Source: Cherax quadricarinatus
Lineage: Eukaryota > Arthropoda > Malacostraca > Decapoda > Parastacidae
Length of the DNA stretch: 64,000 nucleotides
Reading direction: 5' to 3'
Assembly (NCBI RefSeq): GCF_038502225.1
Contig: NC_091390.1
Span: 11,792,344-11,856,343 of the forward strand
Shown here one piece after another: positions 19,050-27,765 of this stretch. The notes below the pieces were generated by a model. It searched no databases, was not told the origin of the DNA, and saw nothing but the letters and a program-made list of their open reading frames with translations. Position numbers and translations under genes: made by a program. Position 1 is the stretch's first letter, and each line of letters begins with the position of its first letter.

Positions 19050-20087
19050 ATGTCTTGCAAGATGCCCGTGAAAACTTGCTGCTTGTGGATGCTGGCAGTG
19101 GGAATCATTCTGGAGATATTAGGGTGTTATTATCAGCTTTTTGACCCATGGGTTCGTGATTTAGAAAAGGAGAGAGATGACCTGAGAAGACAGGTTGACC
19201 AAGCTACTGATGCTTGTCAGCCAATGTTCTCTTGGGTCTCTACCTCAGCTGTAGTTGATGTGTGGCGATATGTGCATGATGCTCCAGTACAAGAGACAAG
19301 TACGGACTTCGACCATCACTTTGATCCAAGGTGGCTGCCCATCATTGGTCGCATCATCACCACTTACGAATGTTATCTGGAAATCCAAAATCTTAAAACG
19401 CTTCTTGAAGTGACATCATGCTGTCATGAGGGTTCCTCTACTCCCTTCATGATGAGTTTGTGTGTTCTCATGTTAATTACAATGAGTGCCATTGGACTGA
19501 TCGCAGAAGTCAATCTCTGGAGAAGAGGAACCAGTGATACAGTGAAGATGGCTATGGTAGGAAAGTCCAAAACAAGAAAACTTAACAGACGTCACGGAAA
19601 AAATGCATCAAAGAAAAATGACCAGGACCAGACAGGATCAAATGAGCCAGAGATCACTGTTGAGCCAGAGATCCCTGTTGAGCCAGAGGTCCTTGTTGAA
19701 CCAGACGTCCCTGTTGAACCAAAGGTCCCTGTTGAGCCAGAGGTCCCTGTTGGGCTAGCAGTCCCTGTTGAGCCAGAGTGCCCTCCTAACCCCCCAGAAG
19801 GTGGTAACTCTGTGTCACCTCCCTTGTGCGCTAAGCAATGGTATACTCTTCTTACAGTGTGTCCTAAAGGATCATACCATAAATTAATGGAAAATAAAGG
19901 TTTATTTGTTGTAGAGCTGCTTCAAAAATACCATGTTGAACTAGAGCTTAATATGCATGAAGACACTGTAAAAATAACGAGCCCTGACCACAGCCAAGCA
20001 CTCCAATGTAATAGAGCTATTATAAGCAAACTCAGTACAGAAAAAAATCTACATAAATCCTGGGTAGGCATGGCACAGGACGGCTGA
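19050..20087 (+). CDS. Uncharacterised two-membrane protein with VPVEPE repeats and C-terminal KH-like fold, copy 2 (345 aa)
   Basis: Paralogue of 14736-15800 with the same layout: TM1 at 10-28, inter-membrane region with four cysteines, TM2 at about 132-154, basic stretch, hexapeptide array, KH-like C-terminus. Outside the array I count 13 substitutions, several conservative (I/V, I/L, D/E, F/L). The array is two hexapeptides shorter, and no frameshift or stop occurs. The frame stays open 16 codons upstream of this ATG in copy 2, but the ATG chosen (MSCKM) is the one conserved in copy 1. The protein ends KSWVGMAQDG, three residues beyond copy 1. Array length changes in whole hexapeptides, which fits either selection for frame or 18-bp slippage. 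Function unknown. Confidence 0.7.
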   Translation: MSCKMPVKTCCLWMLAVGIILEILGCYYQLFDPWVRDLEKERDDLRRQVDQATDACQPMFSWVSTSAVVDVWRYVHDAPVQETSTDFDHHFDPRWLPIIGRIITTYECYLEIQNLKTLLEVTSCCHEGSSTPFMMSLCVLMLITMSAIGLIAEVNLWRRGTSDTVKMAMVGKSKTRKLNRRHGKNASKKNDQDQTGSNEPEITVEPEIPVEPEVLVEPDVPVEPKVPVEPEVPVGLAVPVEPECPPNPPEGGNSVSPPLCAKQWYTLLTVCPKGSYHKLMENKGLFVVELLQKYHVELELNMHEDTVKITSPDHSQALQCNRAIISKLSTEKNLHKSWVGMAQDG

Positions 20088-20181
20088 AGCAAGAACTCAA
20101 CGCTTGACTTAACAATGACTAGATTTATAAGTATATGATATATGTGATATTATTTATATGTATTTATGTTTATTTTATATA

Positions 20182-20187
20182 AATAAA
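20182..20187 (+). terminator. Polyadenylation signal candidate, gene copy 2
   Basis: AATAAA about 95 bases after the stop, conserved with copy 1. Confidence 0.5.
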
Positions 20188-20224
20188 TTGTTCAGAAAAC
20201 CAACTAGTTGATAAATCAGACACA

Positions 20225-20520
20225 TGTGCAACTCTTGGGAATCTTTGTATAAATGTCTTACCACACAGTGGCTTCATCAGTCCAATACGAAGAATGATGA
20301 AAACAAGAAGGGGAATTGGGGTAATCTGTCCCTCAGCCTGGATTCGGTGCAATCAGTCCATCAGTTTCTATAAGATAGATGAACTGATTACATCAACTAT
20401 AAGCTGAAGGACTGATTACCTCAATTTCTTCATCTTCCACTGTTCTCTGTATTGGACTGATGGAGTCACTGGCTGGCAAAACATTTCCAGAATAAAGATT
20501 CCTAAATGTCACTCAAGTGT
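20225..20520. repeat. Inverted pair of Penelope-type LTR/hammerhead-like motifs downstream of gene copy 2
   Basis: Same as 15961-16252. The minus-strand motif here has a better stem II (CTGATGA then GCCAC/GTGGT) but again AAGACAT. The plus-strand motif has CTGATGG and AAAACAT. Confidence 0.5.
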
Positions 20521-20829
20521 CTCATAAACTTGTTGCTTTTCTAAACCATTTATTCAAACATTACTGAAGGAATATTTTGTTAATGGTAACTTTTAAGTTT
20601 GCTTATGTAACTTTATCAAAGTAATTTTGAGTTTCTGACAATTCACTACGGAGATAACTGAACAGTAAATATAAATCCAGATTTCAGAAGCAAGATTAAT
20701 CGATATATTTCTCAAGTCGAATGATTTGTCATAGATTTTCATTTGTTTCTTACAAGGAAATGTACAGTAAAGTTGTTATCCCAGAGTTGAATCACTGCCC
20801 TATAATTATAGAAAATAAAAAAAGACTTT

Positions 20830-21255
20830 TAAGAGGATAGTGATGGATGTGGCCACAAGTGGTGAAAATATTATAAAGATGTATAATAACCCATGTGTAA
20901 CATTTGTGCAATATGGTTTCATTTTTGATAGCACTGGTGGTGTCATCCAGCGAGAATGTTGTATAATGTATACCTAAAGTATAGAGAAATGGTTCTGGAA
21001 TGTGTAATATGTATTTGGTAGGCTGGCTGGCTGACTGACTGACTGACTGATTGACTGATTGATTTTGGCTGTCTATATCTCTGTCTGTCCATCTGTTTGT
21101 CACATGTACACATAAGTATGTACAGTTCAGTTATTATACATAGTGTAAATTACCTGGGATAACCCAAAAATTCTCGGCAAAGTGCTATATAGTGTTTGTA
21201 GATCTAAGACATAATAAACATGACTGGCAAGTCAGTGGCAAGTAATATATATATT
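20830..21255 (-). repeat. Dispersed repeat family P, copy 1
   Basis: The reverse complement shares ordered blocks with 22865-23190 (CACTTGTGGCCAC, ACATGGGTTATT, TTGCCAGTCAGTC). It also shares TATAGCACTTTG, GGGTTATCC-x-AGGTAATTTA and GTGTAC text with 30250-30330 and 30990-31075. A short (GACT)n/(GATT)n run sits at 21020-21066. No coding frame recognised. Confidence 0.5.
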
Positions 21256-21327
21256 TTCACTTGATGATGAAGGAGATGTGACAAGTGCATTGTGTAATAA
21301 TGTTGGTAGAATTACCAACAATATGTA

Positions 21328-21477
21328 AAGTAAAAGGACACAAGTGCAACTAATGTGACGTATTGTGGCAACGTTTCACTCTCCAGGAGCTTTGTCAAGC
21401 TTGACTAAGCTCCTGGAGAGTGAAACGTTGCCACAATAAAATGTTACATTAGTTGCACTTGTGTCCTTTTACTTTAC
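21328..21477. repeat. Head-to-head Penelope-type LTR pair (palindrome)
   Basis: Arms of about 70 bases begin GTAAAGTAAAAGGACACAAG on both strands and meet at GTCAAGCTTGAC (about 21398). Each arm contains the hammerhead-like order TTGACWAAG, stem GCTC/GAGT, GAAACGTTGCC. The left arm lacks a few bases of the ATTTTTATTGTGG segment. Same LTR type as 5353-5440. Confidence 0.6.
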
Positions 21478-21543
21478 AAGTGCATTGTGTGTAATACCTG
21501 TTGGTGTATGAGCTGCTGCCTGAGATAGAGAGACAAGGAGAGT

Positions 21544-21583
21544 GAAAGAGACACACAGGCAGACAGACAGACAGACAGGCAGA
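21544..21583. repeat. (CAGA)n microsatellite
   Basis: Short imperfect CAGA/CAGG run; no gene association. Confidence 0.8.
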
Positions 21584-21919
21584 CATGTTTGTGTACAACA
21601 GTGGAAAGAAATAAAAGGCAGGGTTCCCTGAAGTAGTGCACGATCATCAAGTATCACTGGAGTGCTTCAGTGTCAGCGGTTTAGTGGCATTTCATGTTGC
21701 ACGAGTTTGATATATAGTTGAGCGTGTTTAAAATGTTGCTGAGATGTATAAATAAATAGTTTGTATATATTTACAGACAATAGTAAATGATGAAGGCAGG
21801 TGAAAATGTTGACCTGTTTGTTGGTGTGTTTGTGACTGAGTACTATTTGAGTACCTAATATTAGTGTCAGGAGAAAGATTGGCTGTGAAATGAGAAGTAG
21901 TAGTATAAATTGTAATTAT
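21584..21919. other. Unassigned AT-rich spacer
   Basis: Nothing recognised on either strand. Confidence 0.3.
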
Positions 21920-22260
21920 CACTGGACCCTCGAATATTGTAAGCCTTGCTCTTTGTAATCTTCACGGATCGTAATTTTTTTCGTCAAAATAACGCCTCAT
22001 GGATTGTCATCTCCCCGACAAATTGTCGCCAGTTTGGACTCGTACGAGCAATCTCCTGGCATGTGTGCGCACACAGAGGTGGTCCACACTCCATTCCCAG
22101 TCAGTGCGGCACTGCGTATTGGCGAGCAACCACACGACGTCGATACGAGAAATTTTGTAATAGTGCATTGTTTTTTTATGCTTGCAATTGCTACTAAATA
22201 AGCGAGCATGGTCCAAAAGAAAGGAGGTGAGAAACACAATAGAATTGAAGAAACACATGA
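21920..22260 (+). mobile_element. Tigger-like element, 5' fragment
   Basis: Starts CACTGGACCCTCGAATATTG next to TA and follows the order seen at other Tigger 5' ends: a second GGATCGTAA block, GGCACTGCGTATTGGCGAG, an AATAAGCGAGCATGGTCCAAA start-like region and GAGAAACACAATAGAATTGA. The 3' terminus was not found. It may be a third, more diverged family. Confidence 0.55.
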
Positions 22261-22864
22261 GGCAGGGTTCTTGCTGACACAAAGCAGTCAGGATCAGTAC
22301 TTAGTGGGATACAAGGCCACGAAGTAGGTGGTGGATGCTAACGTGATGGCAATGTGGAGTTGTGCTGTTTGGAAAAGTGCTGGTGATTGGTGTATTAATT
22401 TTTATTTTTTGTGTGTTATTTTTAAATTTGAAATAATTTTTGTTTTGATCATTATAATTTATAGTAGTTGTGATTTAATAGGCAGTGTTTATTGTGACAC
22501 TAATATTAGGTAGTGAAATTGTACTCATTGACAAAGACAGTGACAGGCGAACATTTTGACCTGCCTTGGTCATGTACTGTTGTCTAGAACTCTATAGAAA
22601 GTATAGGTCCCAACAATGTTTTAGATACGGAACTTGTTGAAGCATGGTGTAAGACAGTGTCAGTCAGTCAAGTCAGTCACTAAACTGCTGATGACAGATA
22701 GTAAAGCAGTGGTTTGACACTTGATGATGGTGCATTTCTGCAGGGAAACCCTGGCTTTGTTTGGACTGTTACACATAGTGTGTAGCTGTCTGGTAATGTT
22801 TTGTCTGACTGTGTGTGTGTGTTGGAGGAGGTTATGAAGTAACAGTTGTTATGGATAATGCAGT
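22261..22864. other. Unassigned region
   Basis: AT-rich with many TTGTGT/GTTTGT phrases; no coding frame or repeat family recognised. Confidence 0.3.
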
Positions 22865-23190
22865 CCTGTTTGATTGCTGATGAAGTGTATTACTTGCCAG
22901 TCAGTCAGTCAGTCATGCTTATTATATCTGCAAGCACAGTACTGGTTTTTTTTGGTTATCCTAGGTAATGTACACTAGAACTGTACCTTTGAGAGACAAA
23001 GTCAGTCAGCCAGGCAGCTTGTCTGACAGATATATGTTACACATGTTGCACAATTGTTTTTAATTAGGGCATGAGGACATTGTGGCAGGATGACAATAGC
23101 AGTTGTATAAAAAAATGAAAACACATGGGTTATTATGGAGGTTTTTGATATTTCTTTGATCACTTGTGGCCACGTCATCTGAAAAGGCAC
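22865..23190 (+). repeat. Dispersed repeat family P, copy 2
   Basis: Inverted relative to 20830-21255, with the ordered blocks TTGCCAGTCAGTCAGTCAG, GGTTATCCTAGGTAATGTAC, ACACATGGGTTATTATGG and CACTTGTGGCCACGTCATC. Confidence 0.5.
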
Positions 23191-23200
23191 TAGTAAAATA

Positions 23201-23354
23201 CAGTGGACCCTCGACCAATGATGGCATCGACTACTGTTAAATTTGACCAATGATACGTTAACGCTAACATGTTGCCTCGACTAACGTTAAAAAAACTCGA
23301 CTAACGATAATCGTTCTCGGGTACCAGTTAATATCATTAGTCGAGGGTCCACTG
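23201..23354. mobile_element. Tigger-type MITE, 154 bp
   Basis: Ends CAGTGGACCCTCGACCAATG and, inverted, CAGTGGACCCTCGACTAATG, flanked by TA. The interior keeps the subterminal ACTAACGTTAAAAAAACTCG text also seen in 11418 (ACCGCTAAAAAACTCGC). Confidence 0.85.
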
Positions 23355-23619
23355 TATTTTGGTTCAACATGACTTATTTTTTAAAAGGGGAGTTAGATGA
23401 CATGATTGCTTTGCTGTAGGTGGTGCTCCGACAAGGTACTTGTTGTCATAGGTTTTTAGTACTGTGCACACTCGTTTTATAGTGACGAGGTAATGTCAGG
23501 CCAGTTTGGACAGTTAAAAGTTTGATGTGCACTAGACGATGTAATTTGTGTGGATTACGAGAAATGGAACATTTAATTCTAGTTTGAGGTCAATTTTGAC
23601 TTGCATTCCTGAAAGCAAT
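23355..23619. other. Unassigned spacer
   Basis: No gene or repeat family recognised. Confidence 0.3.
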
Positions 23620-23990
23620 TTATTTGATTTATTGATTGATTATTATTTGGACATGATAGTACATAGTTGTACAAAAGAAATAGTAGAGTGGTTGAGTGTA
23701 CATGCCGAAAGCTCCCCTTCCATGTATGCAGAGCATTGTGGGCAGGCTTAAAAATAACTTTTAAGTAAGCAATGATATATATTGAGTGGTAAAAATACAG
23801 TATACAACATGAAGAATAAATGAGTATTTGAAATAGGAGGATTTATAGTTGTACAAATTTGTAGCACTTTTGATGAGTTAGTGAGCATTGATAGTTTGAT
23901 AGGGTTATAAGATAGAGTATTTATTGAGTTGTGGGTGAGTAAGTGGTTTTTAAGAAGAGTTTCGAATTGATAAGCACACAGACACTTAAC
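23620..23990 (-). pseudogene. LINE family A, 3' end (minus)
   Basis: Minus strand: the end of ORF2 (the reverse complement of GAGTTGTGGGTGAGTAAGTG encodes LLTHN) and a 3' UTR with TTTTAAGCCTGCCCACAATG, ending in a (TTGATTTATTGA)-type tail at about 23620. Only the last few codons remain. Confidence 0.65.
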
Positions 23991-24009
23991 TCTGATAAAC
24001 TTAAGTTAA

Positions 24010-24265
24010 CTAATTAACTTAACTCTGATATAAATCCTCCCCTCAAACGTCTTCTTACCAACCTCAACAGAACACATGGCCATAACACAAGGCACAGATC
24101 ACTCTTTGATGTTCCTCGTGTCCATCGCATCCTATGCAAAAACTCAATGCACATAAAAGGCCCTAAAATCTGGAATTCATTACCTATGAATATAAAAGAA
24201 ACATTATCTGTTTATAAATTCAAGTCTCTTCTCAAAATTCACTTACTCACCCACAACTAAATAAA
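24010..24265 (+). pseudogene. LINE family A, ORF2 C-terminus (plus)
   Basis: The plus strand encodes the C-terminal region of the CR1/Jockey LINE-A protein: NRTHGHNTRHRSLFDVPRV, HRILCKNSMHIKGPKIWNSL and KETLSVYKFKSLL, then LLTHN and TAA. It closely matches 47815-47459. The 3' UTR continues after the SINE at 24570-24860. Confidence 0.8.
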
Positions 24266-24569
24266 GGCCCGGTGGTCTGGTGGCTAAAGCTCCCGCTTCA
24301 CACACGGAGGGCCCGGGTTCGATTCCCGGCGGGTGGAAACATTTTGAGACGTTTCCTTACACCTGTTGTCCTGTTCACCTAGCAGCAAATAGGTACCTGG
24401 GTGTTAGTCGACTGGTGTGGGTCGCATTCTGGGGGACAAGATTAAGGACCCCAATGGAAATAAGTTAGACAGTCCTCGATGACGCACTGACTTTCTTGGG
24501 TTGTCCTGGGTGGCTAACCCTCCGGGGTTAAAAATTTGAACAAAATCTTATCTTATCTTATCTCATAAT
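24266..24569 (+). mobile_element. tRNA-derived SINE with (TCTTA)n tail
   Basis: The 5' part has pol III promoter boxes: an A-box-like TGGTGGCTAAAGC (24278-24290) and a B box GGTTCGATTCC (24316-24326). A 200-base body follows with CTAGCAGCAAATAGGTACCT and CTTGGGTTGTCCTGGGTGG. The tail is AATCTTATCTTATC. It sits exactly between the LINE-A ORF2 stop and the LINE 3' UTR. A second nearly intact copy is at 59391-59690 on the minus strand. Confidence 0.85.
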
Positions 24570-24860
24570 TGTATCACAAAAATATTAAACCTAAGACCCA
24601 ATCAAACTTTATTATTTTTTTAATTACATTACCTAACAGAATACTCCATTCTACTGAATGTACAGCAATGCATGCAACCATATGACCTGTCTTTGTAATA
24701 CTCACTAGAGCTTAATTGTTATCTGTTTACAATAATGTTTAGGAATGCTTAGTTAATCTTAAGTTAATTTTAAGCCTGCCCATAATGCTCTGAATACAAG
24801 GGGCTTTGGCATGCTGCACTTATGTTCAAATTAATAATAAATAAATAAATAAATTCACAG
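24570..24860 (+). repeat. LINE family A 3' UTR and (AAAT)n tail
   Basis: Contains CCCAATCAAACTTT, GCAACCATATGACCTG and TTAAGTTAATTTTAAGCCTG, ending in (AATA)n. It is the reverse complement of the UTR at 46915-47455, and continues the element at 24010 across the SINE. Confidence 0.75.
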
Positions 24861-25520
24861 GTAATGAAATGCAGATTTTTGGGCCTCTTGTGTGCATTGC
24901 GTTTGTACAGTGTGAGATGGACATGAGGAACATGAAAGAGTGATGTGCCTTGTGTTAAGGTTGGTAAGGAGGAGTAGTAGTAGTTTGAGGGGAGGCTTTA
25001 TATTGGAGTTTTGTATGTAGGTACAATAATAAGTATGGATGTTTTGTATGGTGAATAAGTTTTGGTGTCTCTAGTGGGAATTTGTTGTCATTGTGACTGG
25101 AACATTTTGTTGGGTAATTAACGGTCTGAGATGCTCTATTGTCATTGAGCCTCGTGCACAAATTCCGTAGGCGAGGTAAATGAGTGAGTGATACAGAGGG
25201 GTGACTGTATGTTGGATAGTATGCCTTTGAGATTTTCTTTGAAATGTGTTTGAAATTTGAGTCTATTTATCAAGGTGGATTCGTAAGAATTTTCCCTCTG
25301 TGAGCTTTGTGGTGTTAAGAGGGACATGTGTGTTTCCAAACTGTATCAAGTAGGTTTTGTCAATATTTAGAGTAGATTTTCTGTAATTTGGTATTGGCTA
25401 GCATGACCGAAGAAAACAGTGTCGGTCTGAGTAGTTGCGATAGGTCATTTATGTCAATGAAGAGGGCCAAGGACACTTGTGTGTGGGAAGAGTTTGCTTC
25501 ATTTGTGTACACATTGCAGT
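24861..25520 (-). pseudogene. LINE family A, decayed RT C-terminal region (minus)
   Basis: The minus strand in several frames resembles 10532-9867: ITQQNVPVTMTTN-like text and HNTR-K-like residues near 24950. RT thumb sequence follows up to about 25450. Multiple frameshifts and a (TAG)n run at about 24973. Confidence 0.6.
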
Positions 25521-26124
25521 TTGAGGGAATTGCTTCTTATACTATAGAGACAATTTGATGTTGAGCAACACCTGTATCAAAAGTAAATCAATGAATATAG
25601 TTTTTTCTGGAGTGCACTGTACAACTGTAATGACACTACTGCAGACAAACCAACCATTTTTCTGTGTTTCACTGATATCTCCCACATCTGCAGAGTTTCC
25701 TGCATCGTTTTGTGCTTCTCCATGCTGTTCCCATTATTTTAATACTATAGAAGAGGCAAAAGAAGCTCCAGCAGTCAAAAGTGCCATTCTACCAAGATAT
25801 TATCATCAGTACTACCAACCCGCTATCTGGAAGTCGAAGCACACCTGTTGTGCATTCCACAGTGTACTGCACATGTGTGCTTTGTTGCACAATCTCTACA
25901 TATCAGAGTTAAGTAAACAGTGACTTGTATAGTATTTCCTAGTATCTTTGAATAATTTTCCTGATACTAAACTAACAAACATTTCCTCTGTTTATTAGTT
26001 ACATTTTCAGGCTTTACAAATGAATTGTATTTTGATTTTTTACTCACATAATGAATTTTTATTCATGCCAAAAAATAGATTATGTATTTACTTTTATGCA
26101 ATGTTGTAATAATTGTATAAATAA
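25521..26124. other. Unassigned region with a 122-codon open frame
   Basis: A plus frame at 25555-25923 is Cys/Ser-rich with no recognised motif and no neighbouring features to support a gene. I regard it as chance. Confidence 0.3.
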
Positions 26125-26690
26125 TAAGAACATAAGAAAGAAGGAACACTGCAGCAGGCCTACTGGCCCATGCAAGGCAGGTCCAAGTCTCCTACTGGCT
26201 TAAGCCAATGTCCCAACCTAGTCAGGTTGGGTCACATTCACCCAAGGAACATGGCAACTGACCTAGTAGTACAAGCTAATCAGGTGTAGCTCACACCCAC
26301 CTGTGTATTCATCTAACGTATTTTTAAAACTACACAACTTTTTAGCCTCTATAACTGTACTTGGGAGTTTGTTCCACTCATCCACAACTCTATTACCAAA
26401 CCAGTGCTTTCCTATATCCTTCCTGAATCTGGATTTATCCAACTTAAAACCATTGCTTCAAGTCCCATCCAGGCTAGACACTTTGAGCACTTTATTTACA
26501 TCCCCTTTATTTACTCCTGTCTTCCATTTATACACCTCAATCATGTCCCCCCCTGGTTCTATGCCTTTCTAGAGAGTGCAGATTCAGAGCCCTCAGTCTG
26601 TGCTCATAGGGAAGATTTCTGATCCATGGGATCAACTTTGTCATCCTCCTCTGTATGTTTTCCAGAGCATTTATATGCATTCAGTCAATC
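26125..26690 (-). pseudogene. LINE family B (CR1-like), 3' end
   Basis: Minus strand: the conserved tail whose reverse complement begins AAGAACATAAGAAAGAAGG at 26128, then the C-terminal region (KHWF-NRVVDEWNKLP-like, and the Arg/Leu-rich segment before it) in broken frames. It matches 55409-55960 with a substitution roughly every ten bases. 5'-truncated at about 26690. Confidence 0.7.
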
Positions 26691-26867
26691 AATCAAGTGT
26701 ATTCTCTATAAGGATTACAATGCAGGGTCTATGGATTTTGGATATTGTGTGATTTACATGTTTTAAAATACTAATTACAGAGGGGGCCACTAGGACACCT
26801 AGCATGGCTAGGCATTTCAGGCAGACTTGGATTAATTCTTAACTTTAAATTATTACAGATTATGGTA
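26691..26867. repeat. Dispersed repeat interrupted by the piggyBac-like element, left part
   Basis: Contains AGCATGGCTAGGCATTTCAGG and reads continuously into 31689-31860 once the TTAA-flanked element is removed. Confidence 0.45.
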
Positions 26868-27087
26868 TTAACCCTTTGAGGGTTTTCGTCGTACTAGTAC
26901 GTCTTACGCGTAGGGGTTTTTGTCGTACTAGTACGCATAAATTCTAGCGGCCTCAAATCTCACAGGAAAAGGCTGATAAGCCTAGATGTGAGAGAATGGG
27001 TCTGTGTGGTGGGTGTGCGCAGTAGGAAAAAAATCTGGGACCCAGTGGTGCATTGTGGGAATGCCATCATAGTACACAATTTCCACC

Positions 27088-27410
27088 GTGCCCTGTGGTA
27101 AGAAGTTCCTCACTCCTCGGCGAATTGGGACACTTTTGTTCCCCAGTGACAGTTCTAATACAGATGGAAGTGACAGTGAAGATGAGTTTCAAGGTTCTGG
27201 TGAGGTTTTGACCGAAACTAATGACCATAATATGGGTAATAGTGAGGAAAACCCAGACAACCCACAGCCTTCCACCTCTGGTGCTGGGCCGTCGTTCAGT
27301 TGTACCAGAATCAAAGAGGAAACTCCTATTTCCCAAAATCCCAGACTCAGATGTGAGCATTGGTGATGATAATGATAGTGATTATGAACTACAAGCTCTT
27401 CAGACTTGTT
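27088..27410 (+). pseudogene. N-terminal acidic remnant of a piggyBac-like transposase
   Basis: The 92-residue frame (27088-27366) contains NTDGSDSEDEFQGSGEVL and a Ser/Glu/Asp-rich linker. After a frame change near 27330, KRKLLFPKIPDSDVSIGD continues to about 27410. Acidic, disordered N-termini are usual in piggyBac transposases. The DDD catalytic domain and Cys-rich C-terminus are missing, and coding sequence gives way to (GGA)n. Weak evidence by itself; the call depends on the TTAA termini. Confidence 0.4.
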
Positions 27411-27413
27411 CCA

Positions 27414-27625
27414 AGAATGGAGGAGGAGGAGGAGGAGGAGGCAGAGGAGGAGGAGGCAAGAGGAGGAGGAGGCAAGAGGAGGAGGAGGCAAGAGGAGGAG
27501 GAGGCAAGAGGAGGAGGAGGCAGAGGAGGAGGAGGAGGAGGAGGAGGAGGAGGAGGAAGAAGAAGAGGAGGAGGAGGAGGAAGAAGAGGAGGAGGAGGAA
27601 GAGGAGGAGGAGGAAGAAGAAGAAT
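27414..27625. repeat. (GGA)n/(GAA)n purine microsatellite
   Basis: About 210 bases of GGA with occasional GCA and GAA. The long poly-Glu, poly-Gly and poly-Arg frames are artefacts of the repeat. Confidence 0.95.
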
Positions 27626-27645
27626 ACGTAATGATAACAATAATT

Positions 27646-27675
27646 CATAATAATAATACATAATAATAATAATAC

Positions 27676-27724
<49 letters not shown>

Positions 27725-27765
27725 ATAATAATAATAATAGGTAATAATAATAATTTTATTATTTT
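27646..27765. repeat. (AAT)n microsatellite at the LINE 3' end
   Basis: AAT units with ACATAATAAT interruptions. They abut the 3' end of the minus-strand RTE-like LINE and probably are its tail, since RTE-type LINEs end in short tandem repeats. Confidence 0.85.

Larger units (their letters stand above)
17574..20828 (+). repeat. Tandem segmental duplication, unit 2
   Basis: Counterpart of 13930-16556, carrying gene copy 2. It differs by a ~0.8-kb LINE insertion (17758-18553) that replaced about 120 bases of the Tigger end and MITE-like text. The insertion therefore postdates the duplication. Confidence 0.85.

Noticed and set aside
24266..24345. tRNA gene
   Set aside because: It has A and B box sequences, but the body and (TCTTA)n tail identify a SINE. 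No acceptor-stem pairing was apparent. The same applies to 59610-59690.
25555..25923. 122-codon Cys/Ser-rich frame
   Set aside because: No motif, start context or splice support; likely chance.
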